From Polydactylus sextarius (lineage: Eukaryota; Chordata; Actinopteri; Polynemidae): a stretch of DNA of 64,000 bases. The DNA lies in NCBI GenBank assembly GCA_016801845.1, contig CM028909.1, positions 9,036,813 to 9,100,812 of the forward strand, in the 5' to 3' direction. The notes below the pieces were generated by a model. It was not told the origin of the DNA and made no database searches. It saw only the letters and a program-made list of their open reading frames with translations. Below, in pieces: positions 1-13,200 of this stretch. How positions within the stretch are numbered: the stretch's first letter is position 1; every line of letters begins with the position of its first letter. The position numbers were made by a program, and so were the translations under genes.

Positions 1-792
1 GTCTCTCACCACTGGGATTAAGGAGCCTCTCCAGACAGGCTGAGGCGCTTATTTAAAGCAGCAGGCTTGTCACCGGGACTATTTTAAGTGGGAGCTTGAA
101 AGCAATTGCTGCCGCGTTCCAGCACGATGTTGGCTATGAGTTATTATGCACTGCTTCAGTGGCGAGTAGCAGTGGAACCAAAAAGGCTTACCCTGTTGCT
201 TACTGACTGGAGCCCATGGATGAATAGACGAATGAAGGGTTGGACATTGGGTAGACATTAAGAAGACGCAGCCGTTGCCTTTTGCTTTGCTTTGTTGTGT
301 AGCCTTCAATTGATTTCTGTAATAATTGACTGACTATTAATTTCAGCCAGTATCTGTCAACCCTCTTGCCTTGAGGACAGTAATAAGCATTGAAAATTGA
401 TTCGTGCTCATTTAATTTCTTGAATTCTTATAAAAAAATGCACTGATTGGTCATAAGTACAGTGCTGCAGGCCATTAACCTCTAATAAATGTCCAAAAAA
501 TGTCCATAATATGTTTCTTAGGATTGATATTGAATGTTGTCTCTACTTTGCCAAATGAAATCCTCTGAGGTGTGTACCCAGCTTTGCCTGCTGAATATTT
601 GGAGTCACTCCCATCAACAGAAGCAGCAGAGAATCTTTCTGGGCGAAAGAGCTGCTGGATGCAGCTGGGTCTTGCTCTGTTGACTGAAGCGATTTTAATG
701 TTTTATTGATTTTTTGATTTATTTTTTTTCCTCTCCAGCCTCCATATACACACTCTCACTCTGTCTTCGTCACAAGGAACAGCCAAACAGGC

Positions 793-823
<31 letters not shown>
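793..823 (+). repeat. A-rich (AAAAG)n simple repeat
   Basis: A run of A followed by several AAAAG units lies inside the intron. No target-site duplication or retroposon body was recognised next to it. Confidence 0.85.
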
Positions 824-1093
824 CCCCAGCAGGCTTTGGTCCCACGTCGTTGTGTATCCTCATCCAGCTTCACCAAAACAGGGATGCAGAACAAGAGTGC
901 TAATGATGATATTTGGAGGTGTCGCATTTTGAAACACCTCCAGTTTTTTCTGAATGATCAATGGTTTATACCCCTTACAACAGGTCTCTAAAGCACACCT
1001 ACCTTTACCACTTACCATCTATTCATATACCTTTCTGCATGAATTCATGATCGATGAGCAGTGGAATGAGCAAGAAATGCAAAAAGCACAAGT

Positions 1094-1110
1094 AAAAAAA
1101 AAAAAAAAAA
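1094..1110 (+). repeat. poly(A) tract, 17 bases
   Basis: An uninterrupted run of 17 A in the intron. No SINE or LINE body was recognised upstream. Confidence 0.9.
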
Positions 1111-3915
1111 CAATAAACAGGAAGAGATAGAATGACAGAAAGGGAAATTAACAAATTTGCATACCCCCTCCCAGAGGTGTCTGTTAAAGTGGGAGGGAGA
1201 GAGAAAAAAGGGTAAAGATTGGAGGGCAAGAGCAGAAAGAGTGTTTATGAGGGAGCTCAAGCAGCATCTGACGCCACTGGATGCAGGCTGTTGTTCTTCT
1301 CTCACAGGCATTAGAGCAAACCACACCACTCCATCTCTCATACATGCGAGCAACTGCATCTCCAAGGTTGTATAAATCACACCACTCTTGCTACTGAACC
1401 ACCATAACCTGCCCACCACGAACAATTACCACCCCACCCCTCACTCAGATAACAAAGCATCCTATCTTAATAAGCATCCACCATGGGGAGCTAATGGTCT
1501 CACTGCTCCTTTTAATTTTATTCATACCTAACTATGAGATATTAATAATAAATGCAGAGTAAACAACAGTTTAAGATGCCGGCCACGCCATTGTGGACTA
1601 ATTGGCTCATTAAATGTAACATTAGGTGGGAGAGGGGCCCTTGATTGGGAGCTGTAGGCCCCAGTCAATGCTAACACTCAGAGATCATTGATCTTTACCC
1701 AGCCTGCACTGCTCTGATTAAAGAGCAATAAAGATGGGGCTGGTTCCCCTCGGCTCCATAACAGTCCCACAATTCTCTGAAAGTGCCTTAGACACTGCCC
1801 AAATGCAGACTGATATTTTGTCTTTCATGATCCTCCTGCCAGGCGTGCCAGGTTAAAGCTGGCACTGTGGCCATGGCCCCCAGAGTTGCAGAGGTGCTAA
1901 ATGGTCTGAAGAAGAGATCGATGAGAAAGGGACTGGCTGCGTCCATCAGATCCTAAGCACCCAGCATTTCACCTCACTGCCCAGGTCTTGACGTGACGCG
2001 TGTGCACAATTGTGTTTGTGAGTGTTTCAGCCAGGCTCATCTCTCATGTTGCTGCAGGGGTCTCTAAAGTGCTTCTGGCCAATGCTTTGGTTCCCCTTTA
2101 AAAATTGAACAAGCAGAAAATAAAAAGCCATCAGGATCCAAGAACTCAGCTCTGCTGTGACTGTTGCAGTTTGGTGTTGCTGAATTTAGATCTGGCAAAT
2201 AGCCAGTGTTCTTTTGTGTGTAAGCATTAGCTTGCACAGATGTTTAGATAGTATGTGGTACAACTAAAGAGTTCAGTGAGCTACCAGTATGTACTCATAG
2301 AGGTCACATATTACTGTAAACAAAGCAGACATCCCCTCTGTGTGCATGACTCTTAGACCTTTCCAGGATGACCTGGTGGTAATGGGGATTAGGGGACACA
2401 AGTGTTCCTAGCAGCCCAGTGGCATCTGGCCTGAGCAGACTAGCAGCCCAGTTGACTGCCTCTACTGGCCAGCTATAGAGAGCAGTTTTATAGCAGTGCT
2501 CTAGTCTGGGCATTGACTCCAGGTCTAATAAACATCCAATATGTTATCCCACCCTCACACAACAAGCAGAGATGATACTCTGTAAAAACACAAAAAGCCC
2601 TCAGATTGGCCTGCAATAAAAACATTTTTACACACTATGTGAACCTGTGCAGACCTTACAGAGCACAGGCAAACAGAGCATAAGCAGCTGCACAGGGACC
2701 TCAGGTGTTACTGCTGTGGAGAAAAAAAACTCTCAGAAAGGTTAGTGACTGTGTTACAATTCAAAACAGATTTAATCTCACCAGGCTAATAATATAAGTC
2801 ACACAATAGGGTAATATTCCTGTGAAAATACCATTTTCACATATTGTGTCTGGCATGAAGTGTGTTATCTACCATAACACGAGGTCAATGTGCTGTTATG
2901 TTAAACATAAAGAGTCAAACAGCCCCTTCACCTTATTGGTGTTGGTAAAAAAGAGATCTTGGCTCTTTAACTTATGAAAGTCGACAATATCTGGTTAAAG
3001 AGAAAACCATGTTGTTTGTCTCCTATTGTTGTCAGAACTCTTCAAAATGTGATTTACTGATCATGGCAGTTCACATTAGGAGGCCATGACTTTACATGCA
3101 TCATGTTGATGTTTCTTTCAACTTGACTACACTGCGTGTATCTTTTCTTAAATGTGGGAAATGCATTTTCCCTCAGGGATTAGATTAGATATTATTTCCC
3201 AGTTGCCTTGGATGTTCATTTTGATAAAAATGCTAAAAGCCCAACACTCAAAAATAAACATCTTACCTTCTTTAAATGGATAATCTCTTTGACTTGCAGC
3301 TGCCACAACCATGTTCACACCCAACAGCCATTACAATAGGCTGAGTATGTGGAGCAGCATAGCAAGAAATCAAACCATGATTACAAGTGCCTAGAGCCTG
3401 GTTTAAGGCATGGGCTGATATCTCTTGTGTACAGCCCTCCTCCTTCCCATCTCTCTTCTGCACCCTCATCTGCCTCCCTTCCCGCTTCGAGCATGCCTGT
3501 GCTGCACCCTTCCTTTGCCCTCCACTGCCCCACCTTAGTGATCTCATCTGGAGACGGAGCAGGTGTTATGGAGAGATAGAGGAAGGCAGAGAAAGGCATC
3601 TCCACCCAGGCTAATGACGCCTGCTCCTTTCTCAGCTCGCTATGCTGAAACAGTTTCTCTGCAGCAGCCAGGCTGAAGCTACTAGATGAGAGCAGGAAAC
3701 ATCACACAAGTCAAGGCAGACTGGAGATGGTCTCCTGCAGATGAGCAAGAGATTGTTTCGAGTGTTTGCACTCACATAATAAGATGTTCACCCTCACATC
3801 CACATATACATACACTGATAGAGAAGTGTGTATGCGGATGTGCTTTCTATAAACACTTATATCTCCCAACTCATCAAATCTCAGAGATGTCAGCACAGGC
3901 TTCTGCATTATGTCG

Positions 3916-3941
3916 CACACCTTACCCCATGCAGGGGTAAG

Positions 3942-3992
<51 letters not shown>
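3916..3992 (+). repeat. short inverted repeat fused to (GT)n(AT)n microsatellite
   Basis: A perfect 13-base inverted repeat (3916-3928 with 3934-3946, five-base spacer) runs straight into a compound microsatellite. The (GT)n part is at about 3942-3968 and the (AT)n part continues to 3992. The right arm ends in the first GT units, so repeat and hairpin share bases. Confidence 0.9.
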
Positions 3993-5168
3993 GCTACAGT
4001 ATCTCTCACACTGAAGAAATGTGTCTTCCTGTCTGTTTTTATCATTTTCATCATTTCCCTCACTCAGACACTAATGGACATACAACATACACTCTGAATC
4101 ACACTGTAATGAGGAAAAGCAACATTTTCCATTGACCTGTATGTTGCCAGACTGTGATATTCAGCCAAGGTCAGCAGTCATCAGCAGGAGTCCTGGGGAG
4201 GAAGAGGCAGTTGAAAAGTTCAAACAGCATGCACATGAACACACACAGACGTACTGTACACGCTCGTGCGCTTCACTTGAGCAGCGAGTATAATGGGCTG
4301 CGCTCCGAATCAGGGACAGTGCAGGTCACAGCTAGTGACTGTCAAAGAGCACATCGTGTGACTCACTCTCACATGACGCGTGAACAGCACACACAGTGAT
4401 AATAAAGGAGAAATCTAATATGAAACCCAATGTGTTACATCATAGAGTTCAAGTTCTAAATTACAGTATATACAGAGAGACTATGAATGTTAAATTACTA
4501 TGCTTGCTGTGTGCATCAGTTTTACAAGGCGGAGTTAAACTAACTTTGCATACTTCTCCAATATTATGAACACACATACACACTCACACACACACATACA
4601 CACAGATACACACATTCCCACATTGAATGAGAGACGAAAGGGGATGGCAGGATTAACGGATCAGTTCCCAATTTCCCCCAGCCACCCAGCAGTAATCAGA
4701 TCATCTTGCACCTGACGTGAGGTCTGAATTCCATTAGGCTTTATTAGCAGTAATTATCCGCTGCTTCCACCCCATGCTGTTCTCCCACTCCCTATGTTTT
4801 ATTTTTCCTGGGGATCCTGACATTGCCCTCTCCTTTCTCCATCCTCTTCACTCATCCCCATTTTTACCTGTTCTTCGCCACTCATCGCTGTTAGTGTTGT
4901 TCCACCCCCTGAAAGTCTGGATGGCTCATTCATAGATTGTGTTTCCTGTGTTTCTCTGTCTCTTTTTGGCAACTGCCCACATGTAAACCCACGTACTCCC
5001 ACTGAAGGTCACTCCTGCTGGCAGACATGAGCATTCACACTTTATGCATTTATGCACACACACATACACACACATTTTTTCACTTTTTGTGGACCTAAGG
5101 ATAAAAGGCCACTTCAGTTGCTCTCCAATAGAGCTGAGGGATGCATCAGAGAATCTCCCATATGTTAT

Positions 5169-5170
<2 letters not shown>

Positions 5171-5202
<32 letters not shown>
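5171..5202 (+). repeat. poly(T) tract, 32 bases
   Basis: An uninterrupted run of T in the intron. Confidence 0.95.
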
Positions 5203-5206
<4 letters not shown>

Positions 5207-8200
5207 TTGTTTCTTTTTGCAGTGGGCCCAGAGATAGATGAGATGGACAATTGTGGACTCTTTCAGATAGTGTTTCTCACTCAAGCAGGAAGGAGCATGA
5301 GGACTACAGAAAAGGAAAAATTCTCCTGGGAGCAGCTTTTTACTCCCAGTTTGTGTTCATTTGTCCCCCCGCTCCCCTCGCCTGCCTTTGGGAGCGAGTC
5401 AGCGCTTGTTTTATTAGCTGTTACTGTGTGTCAGGGAGCAAATCGGTTTTTACTCACAGGTGTGAGTGGAGGACAAGTGTGAGTGTTCCATTACTTTTTG
5501 TATCAGGTTAGAATTATCTGGGTACGAATGGGTTTGTCTGTCTCTCACTGTTGGTACAGGACTATGTGTGAATAGAGGCTGCGTGTATGTGTAAAAAGGA
5601 AAAAAAAAAATGCATTTTTATATTTACTTGTTTGTACATGTGAAAATAAGTATATGTGTATATATGAGATGTAGCAAAGTAGATGATGGAGCTGATTCCC
5701 TCTGTGCTGTTTATTATCACATTTTGTGTAATTATATAATTACTGCTAATCACCCACCTGAGGTGGCAGTGCTCTGCGGCAACACACTATTACAGAACAA
5801 ACACAGCGACCTCAGCACATCTCACACTCATTAACACACTCCTCCCTCCCTCATTCTCTTCTCCCCCTCTCCCTTTCTCGATCTCTCTCTGCTCTTGCTC
5901 CCTTTCTCTATGCTCATTATCTCTTGTCTTTATTTACATGCATGAAAACACACATGCACGCACATGCTTGTGTGCACACTTTAATGTAATGAGGATTCCA
6001 ATCAACCATAATGAGATGAATAGCATTTCAGAGGCAGCTAGGGGAAATTTATAGAGAAAATCTTCCCAGCAGGTATGTTTCTGATGTGAAACGGAAACAA
6101 GAAGAAAGCATCTCCAAATCACATCTGATGTTCCATCCTTTCGACAGGCAGTTGAGAGAACAGGGTAATAGTGTAGCATTGCCATGCACTGCACATTAGT
6201 TAACTGAATGTGCCAGTCTCCAAATGAGAGAGAATGAGGAGGGGGGGGGGTGTATGGTGAGAGCCATTCAGAGGCAAAAGACAAATCTCACGTTTCAGAC
6301 TCCATTTCAAAGTACATGAAATTCAATATACCACTCCAATCTAGTGCACGCTGTCATTGCTTATGCCAGTAATAGCAATCAGAAATATTGTATTCACTCT
6401 CCTCAGCCTCCCGGTGTCAATTTATGTTTATGTTTGCCGGTAAATATATTAAATGTCATTTAAGCCTTTTCAAGAAGTTGATTGTTTTGCTTTTGTTTTG
6501 TGCCGTCTGGTTCTCGGTGTTTGTCATCCTACAGATCTTTGCACAGGCTTTTATTAATCTGCGTGCTGTATGGCAACTCTCACTTTCAGCTTTCTCCAAC
6601 GTCCCACTGTCATCTGGTTGTGTAAATATCCCCACTAAATTAAGTTTTACTCTCAGGAATGAGCACAAATTGAAAAGACACATACACAAAACTAGGTATT
6701 GTATTTACACCGACCAGTTCAAAACTGAGTGACATTTGAGTCTTGCATTTGATTGTGGACACCCTCTGGACTACAATAGCCGCCCACTTCCCTCCCTGTT
6801 TTTGAGCTGCGTGAAAAGACTCCAGCATGAGAGGGAAGGAATTCAGTGGATGAGGAGACCGTCCACACACATTGACAGACACACATAGAGAAACAAACTG
6901 TGTGTGGCAGTAGCTAGGCGCCCACTGAGAGGCATTATGCTGCTGACAGAGCAACAGGATGGCACAGAGAGACCCCCAAACATCTCACCCACATAATGAG
7001 ACAGGGCAGGAGCACTGGGGCCTCTTGAGGAGGGAGGAGGGGGGGTGGTTGGTGGTGGGAGGAATTTTGGAACATGTCAGTCCTCATGTAGTCCACAGAG
7101 GACAGGCTGGACTCCTCTGTCACCAAGTGTATGTGAAGGATGGCAGCTGGAGACAGAGGCTGACACACACAGCTCAACTGGCTTATATCTGGCAGGCAAA
7201 ATGAATTTATCAGAAGGCAGAGACAGACAACACAGCCCAACCATGTTCATCAGATGGAAATAGGACTTTAATTAAGACTGTATGTGCCTATAGTATGCGT
7301 GTGTGTGTATGTGTGTTGATAAGAGAGCATCTCTCGGCTCTCTCTGACAGATAACAACCTGTATTAGACTTAAAGAAGACTTGAGACAGAGACTTCTTTG
7401 CACTGATTCTCCTCAAAGAGTCCCCTTTACAAACTCTCTAGCACTGCAATTCTACCCACTCTAAAAATGCAGTCACAGCACTTTCCAGGCCTCACCGAAG
7501 CCTATTACTGAACAGCACAACTAGTGCTAGAGGCCTGTTTGTAGGTACAGTATAGACAGATGTATGGCCATCTTCATTTTCATCAAGTATCACTTAGGGA
7601 TACACCTTGTTTTCAAAGAGCTAATGGGCTGTAGCAATTGCTCTCAAACTGTGACATCTTTGAATAAGTTCTTGCTCTAGGAGGAGACTATCTCCATTAC
7701 TGTCATCATCAGCTGGAGGAGGAATCATCTCAGACTCAGACTGCAGTGTTCATCTTAGGTCGTAAAATCAGCAGCTGGGTAAATGTTAGTCCACGTCTCT
7801 TGACTGAAGGACCAGACTCCCTCTCTGCACCTCTATATTTTTCCATCTCTGTCGCTGACCTCTATATCTCGCTGCAGCGTCTGTGTCTGTGCTCCCTTTG
7901 GAAAACCAAGGGGAGGTGTGCACACGGAGATGGGGGGGGTGAGGACACTAGCCCAATTTCATTTAGGCAGAGAAAGGGCAGAGTGCCACCAGGAACCTCC
8001 ACTCGGTTACACCTGAGGGGCCCCTGCTATGGAAGAAGGATATGCAGCTTTGCATGCAAATGACTGCCATGAGCCATTCACCTGCCACCTTATGCTGGGG
8101 CACAGAAACATTGGTGCCTGATTAACATGAAGGGCATCAAACCTTCTCTGCAAACATGTGTTAAAGACTGTGGTTTTCTCTCTTGAGTGTTGTATCCATC

Positions 8201-8237
8201 ACACGTGCTCTGGCTTGCTGAGAACACAGAGATGACA

Positions 8238-8545
8238 TTCCATGACATTTCATGCGATCCATGTGTCATAAAGCTGACATAAAGGTTGACATACAGCTTA
8301 CTTGACGATGGATTGGTTGTCATAAACATTGATGGCACAACATAACAAATGATGCTAAATTTTCATGGCACTGTTGTGACATTGAACAATGTCGTCTCTG
8401 CAATCGAAATCCGAAGCTCATTTTCCAAGCTCTGACCTAAATCTTAGTAATGTCACTTCGACCAACATGTTATGATTGAATGGCTCCGTGATTGTACGCT
8501 ATTTGTCATAAGAAGTCATTATACAGCATAAATATCATAATCAAA
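8238..8545. repeat. possible dispersed repeat rich in TGTCATAA / GACAT words
   Basis: Over about 300 bases the words TGTCATAA (near 8264, 8318 and 8503) and GACAT recur many times, on a background unlike the neighbouring microsatellite-rich intron. I have a vague recollection of dispersed fish repeats with this word usage, but I cannot name a family. No clear terminal inverted repeats or coding relic were found. It could also be a chance cluster. Confidence 0.35.
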
Positions 8546-10220
8546 GTGTTATTTGTGAAGCCGTTATCTGAGCTTTGAGGTCTGAGGAAATCAGCATTTT
8601 TCAGTGTCTTGAGGATCCAGTTCTCAACTGCACATCGTGCTGTGCTGTGCGATGGAAAGTCAGAGACTCGACTTCTCTTTTTTCCTTACAAAACCTTACA
8701 AAATGCTCCGTAATGTGGGCTGTATGTCACAATAGCTTCTCTGCCACTTATTTTAATGACTTTTTTGATGTGTGGATATCACACACCTCGGTGTTCAGTT
8801 TTGTGCAAAAGCTTCATCCAAAACAGTCTATGTAATAGCTACAAAAAAGCAACAAAGATAACATTAGACATCTTAAAATAAGAAAATGAAACCTTTTCTG
8901 TGTGCCCTCTCTCTGTTTTCTAAGCTGTGTTGTTATGTGTTTGTGTTTGTGTTTGTGTGTATGTGCACCTCCAGTGCAGGCCCACAGGCTTAGGGCAAGC
9001 CAAGGAGATTGGTAGATTGGTCCTGTCCTCATCCGTATGCATGGCTAGGCCTCTTCTAGAACTCTTTTGTTTTTAATGATAACTGGTTCCATGCATTGTT
9101 TACAAAGATGACAGGTCTATTTTCCTCTGATTTATAGCACTGTGGCATTCAAGGAGATACTGTACTTATTACTTTAAATGCAGTATGCAAAAACAAGTCA
9201 AAGAGACAGGTAGAAGGAGGGAGGAGGGGAGGGGTGTGGACATAAATTAAGGGTCATTGTTCCCCTTCTGCTCCAGACTGAGCAGCTGTTTGTTGAGGTC
9301 TAGACAGAGAGCTGAGAGCTGATCACCTTAGGAGGTCACTGCTGCTCTCAGCTCAGCTCAGACTCACTTTGCTGCCAGGACTCTAGAGTGGAGGTGTTGG
9401 CATTGTCAACGTACCCTGTCAACTACATCTTTATATTTTGTTTTGTGTATTTGGGCAAGTGGCTGGACTCCCTCTCTGGATCCTCATAGATACACAGGCA
9501 GAGGGAAACTCCCTCTGGTGGTTGAACACTAGTGTCACACAACTAACTGTGGTGATAAAACACCACTCTAACTAACCCTAACCTTTCCCTTCCTCTGTTC
9601 TACTGAGGAAGGAAACTGTGAAAAGACCGTTCTAGATTTATTATTTTAAGAACAACTTGAGCGCTAAGGAGGTAGTGAACAACGGTGTTGAGGCGAGAGG
9701 TAAAGAGGAAGTAAAGGGATAGAAAAAGAGGTGGGGTGTCATTGTTTTGACGGATTTAGTTACAGGAGCACAGAGATCAATTATTCAGCAGAGGCATGCA
9801 TGGTCGCAGGATTAATGGTGCATGCAGCAGATAAATCAACCATTGGTCCCGAACTTCTGTGGGAGAGGGGAAACATTACAAGACAAACATAGAAACGTGT
9901 TTGACGCTGGCATTTTATATCCATCCTTTACCATTAGTAACCTTGAGATTTCAGGAGAGAATGGGAACGGAGAGCACATCCAGCCACAAATAACCATCCA
10001 GATTTGGGGATATAATGTCAAAAAATGAGCACATTATATCATCTTGAATGCCGATTTGGCTCCGAAGGACAGAAGTATCTCTCTGTCCTCAGACTGTGGA
10101 AGGATATGAAAAAGGAGGGCTGTAGTTGCTGTTGAGAGATTGAACGATGCTATATATTACAACCTCTGGAGACCTGTCAGCACTCCAACTTCCAAGCCCC
10201 CCACCACCATCTCTGTCTGT

Positions 10221-10225
<5 letters not shown>

Positions 10226-10292
<67 letters not shown>
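10226..10292 (+). repeat. (TC)n microsatellite
   Basis: A pure 67-base TC dinucleotide run in the intron. It produces spurious Ser/Leu open frames on + and Arg/Glu frames on the - strand. Confidence 0.97.
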
Positions 10293-10296
<4 letters not shown>

Positions 10297-13200
10297 CTCA
10301 CTTTGACTTTGCTCTGGGTCCTTTTACCCTTTCTGCTTTACTCTTACATTTCTCATCATATCCCCTTTGTGTATTCATACAGTGTATCTATCCATGTTCT
10401 TGTCTGGCTGGCTGTGCTCGTATTTGTATATGAGTGTGTGCATCTCTCTGCCTGATTGAATTTGTTACATTCAGCCGCCCCACCCTCATGTATTTCTATT
10501 TTGGCTGCCAGGTTGTACCTGTCTGATACCTCAGGTATGTTTTAGCTCATGTATCTGTGTGTGTCAATAACTCCTTTCCTGTTTGTCTGCCTTCTTTATC
10601 CATCTGTCTCCTTTATCTGTCTGCTCCCTAGCTGCTGCCCCAGCCCAAAACAGCCCCTATGGCCTTCCCACTCCTTCAGCTGACATCTCATACCCTACTT
10701 AGGCTCCCATCTTCAAGCACCAAGCTTTGCTTAGCCAGAATGTCAAATCATTTCAGTCTCAGTCCCATTTTTTCTTTCTGCTTATGTTCATTTTTAAGGC
10801 CCTTTCATTCTCACACTGTCTTTTTGCTTGATATTTCTTATTTCTGTGTGCATCTCTTCCTCGTACACAGATGTTCACTCTATTTAATATATTTTCTCCG
10901 TTTTTCCTTCCTCTCAGCTGTTATCTTCATATGTAGCACTAGAGCACCGCTGTGTCCAGAAGTGTTTCTGTGAAGCCAAAGCTGAGCTTCGCCTACCAGA
11001 TTAGAGTAGTTGCAATTAATTAGGAGTGAAGTGAGTATAGAGGATTTTGGCCATATCAAAGCGGTGACAGGACACTAAGAGACATTTTGCATATGAGCAG
11101 TCGTGGAGGAGGGAATAAGGGGAGGAAGGAAGAGGGGAGAAGGCAGGGAGGGAGATATGGTACAAGTGGGAGGATCAAAGCAGAGGATGGTGGCAGAGTG
11201 CTGTCCCCTGCTGTGCAGCTCAGATAAAGACAGGTTAGCGCCACAGGTCTCCTCAGTGAGAGAGAGCCAGGCACGAGGCCAGGGGAGATGCATGAACAAG
11301 CCAGCTTACAAACATCTCATAATAACTCAGGCAGAAGAAGCCCTCTGAATTAAAGTGTCACTTTTCATTTGCTTTCCTTTCCCTCTTTTTGGCTCACTGG
11401 TTGATTTTTCTCTCTCTCTCTCTCTCTTTTCTTACTCCCTCTCTCTTGTCTGCCTACCCCACTCCTATAACCAACCAACACCCCCTTCTCCTTCCTTCCC
11501 CTCATCACAATCTGAACATAACATGGACTCCTTCAGTTGCCTTCCCCACTGTCTTCATCACAGGGCTGCCCGGGGGCTCTCATGCTCCTCCATCTGCCTG
11601 CTGTGTGTCTGCAGCTCTCCCTGTCTTTCTTTGCTTGTCTCTCTGTCTGTTTGTGGCAATCCCCGTCTCTCCAAATCTGTCTTTTGTGTGCTGGGCTGTG
11701 CATGTGTCTGCAGGGCTCTCCGTGTCCCCATGCACGTGCAGTCAGAAGTACGAGCCTTAGCAAAGTTAAAGCGTTTTTGGCTATATGCTCATTTACAGTC
11801 GAATACAGACAGATTAATATGCCACAAAGGAAACGCCGCCTTGGGTCAACACTTGTTGGAACCACAGCAGCAGAAAATGAGGAATAAAGTTAGCTTTGCA
11901 CTCTTAGCAACATTTTGTCAATACCATATGCGCTTCACCAAGTCAGTCTGGTTATCTGTCGAGCTGACAGCTCCAGAACACACGTCTTTTCGCTGTGTAG
12001 TGCTAATGAACTACGCACTGATAGGCCCAAACTCAAAGAAGCAGCTATGCGGCCAGAATGATTATTTTTTTAATTCAGCTGGATGTTTTGATGTTGAAAT
12101 CATAGCCCTGCACAGGGGATATGACACAGGAAGCAACATATGCAGTCTGTTTCCATAGGACCTCCATGATCGATGTCATTACTGTCATTCTTCTCAATCC
12201 TACTAATCCAGCTGCTGAGTCTTGCTGTCCAAATTGGGTGTGCTGGTGTTCTGCTGGGGCTAAGGAGTGTTGAGGAGAGAGCAGGAATAGAAATGGAGCA
12301 CACAGATGCTGATGAAGGTTGTTGCCTCCTCTGAAGTAGAAAACCAGCTTCGCCACAGTGTTGGAGTGGATAGGGGCAGCTATCTGTCTTTAATTGGGCA
12401 CTGTGGGCCCTAATGAAGAGATCTCAGAGTATGGAGAAGTAGAATGAGGGGGAATGAGAGAGAGCGCGAGAAAGAGAGATACGGAGTGATATGGAAGGCC
12501 ACAGAGTGGGGTGAACCTAGTGCACTTTAATGCAATGCGTATTGGCAGGTGTCGCTCTGCCTAATTTCACGCCTCTGTGAGCGAATGTGCACCCAGACGA
12601 TCGCCACTTCCAAGGCTCCTCTTTCTCCTTTACTCTCCCTCCCTCTATTTTCAGTCTCTGTGCTTTAATGTATAGTGAACCACAGTAATGTGTCGGTCCT
12701 TTTCACATAGCTGTGTAATTTGGCCTGGTACAAAACATGTTCTTCTCTGAAAACCTGCACAGACATGTATGTGGGGTCCATGCTGGACTAAGTCTTGACC
12801 TAACGATATAATGCATGAACTAATATGGGATAACAGATGATGTAGATGTGTGAGAGTGTTTGTATGTTACACAACAGGAATTTCAGAGTGTGACACTGGG
12901 GCATCCCATGGCAGCAGAGATGGACAAGAGCTCTGATCCTTGATGCCCTGGTCGTCTTTTCATGTGACCCTCTGTCGCTCCTCAAACCTCATCTTCCACG
13001 CTCACCCTCTTACCCTCCCTCGACTCTCCTCTCTTGTTTCTTACTTATCCTTTACCGTTGTGTCCCCTCATCACTGTTCTTCCCACCTCACCCCTCCACA
13101 CCCATTCTCGCCCCTCCTTCCTGTAGTCTGTGTTTGTGTTGAGAAGATTAAGCTGCTCTGACAAAGCTGTGTTTACAAATATGCAGGCAGAGAAACAGGC

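Noticed and set aside
9570..9600. Interstitial telomere repeat (ctaaccctaacc)
   Set aside because: Only about one and a half units, too short to be more than chance.
11355..12158. 267-codon open frame on + strand
   Set aside because: The first half is CT/TG-rich low-complexity sequence that rarely makes stops, and the second half has no recognisable motif. There is no splice or promoter context, and it lies in a camta1 intron.
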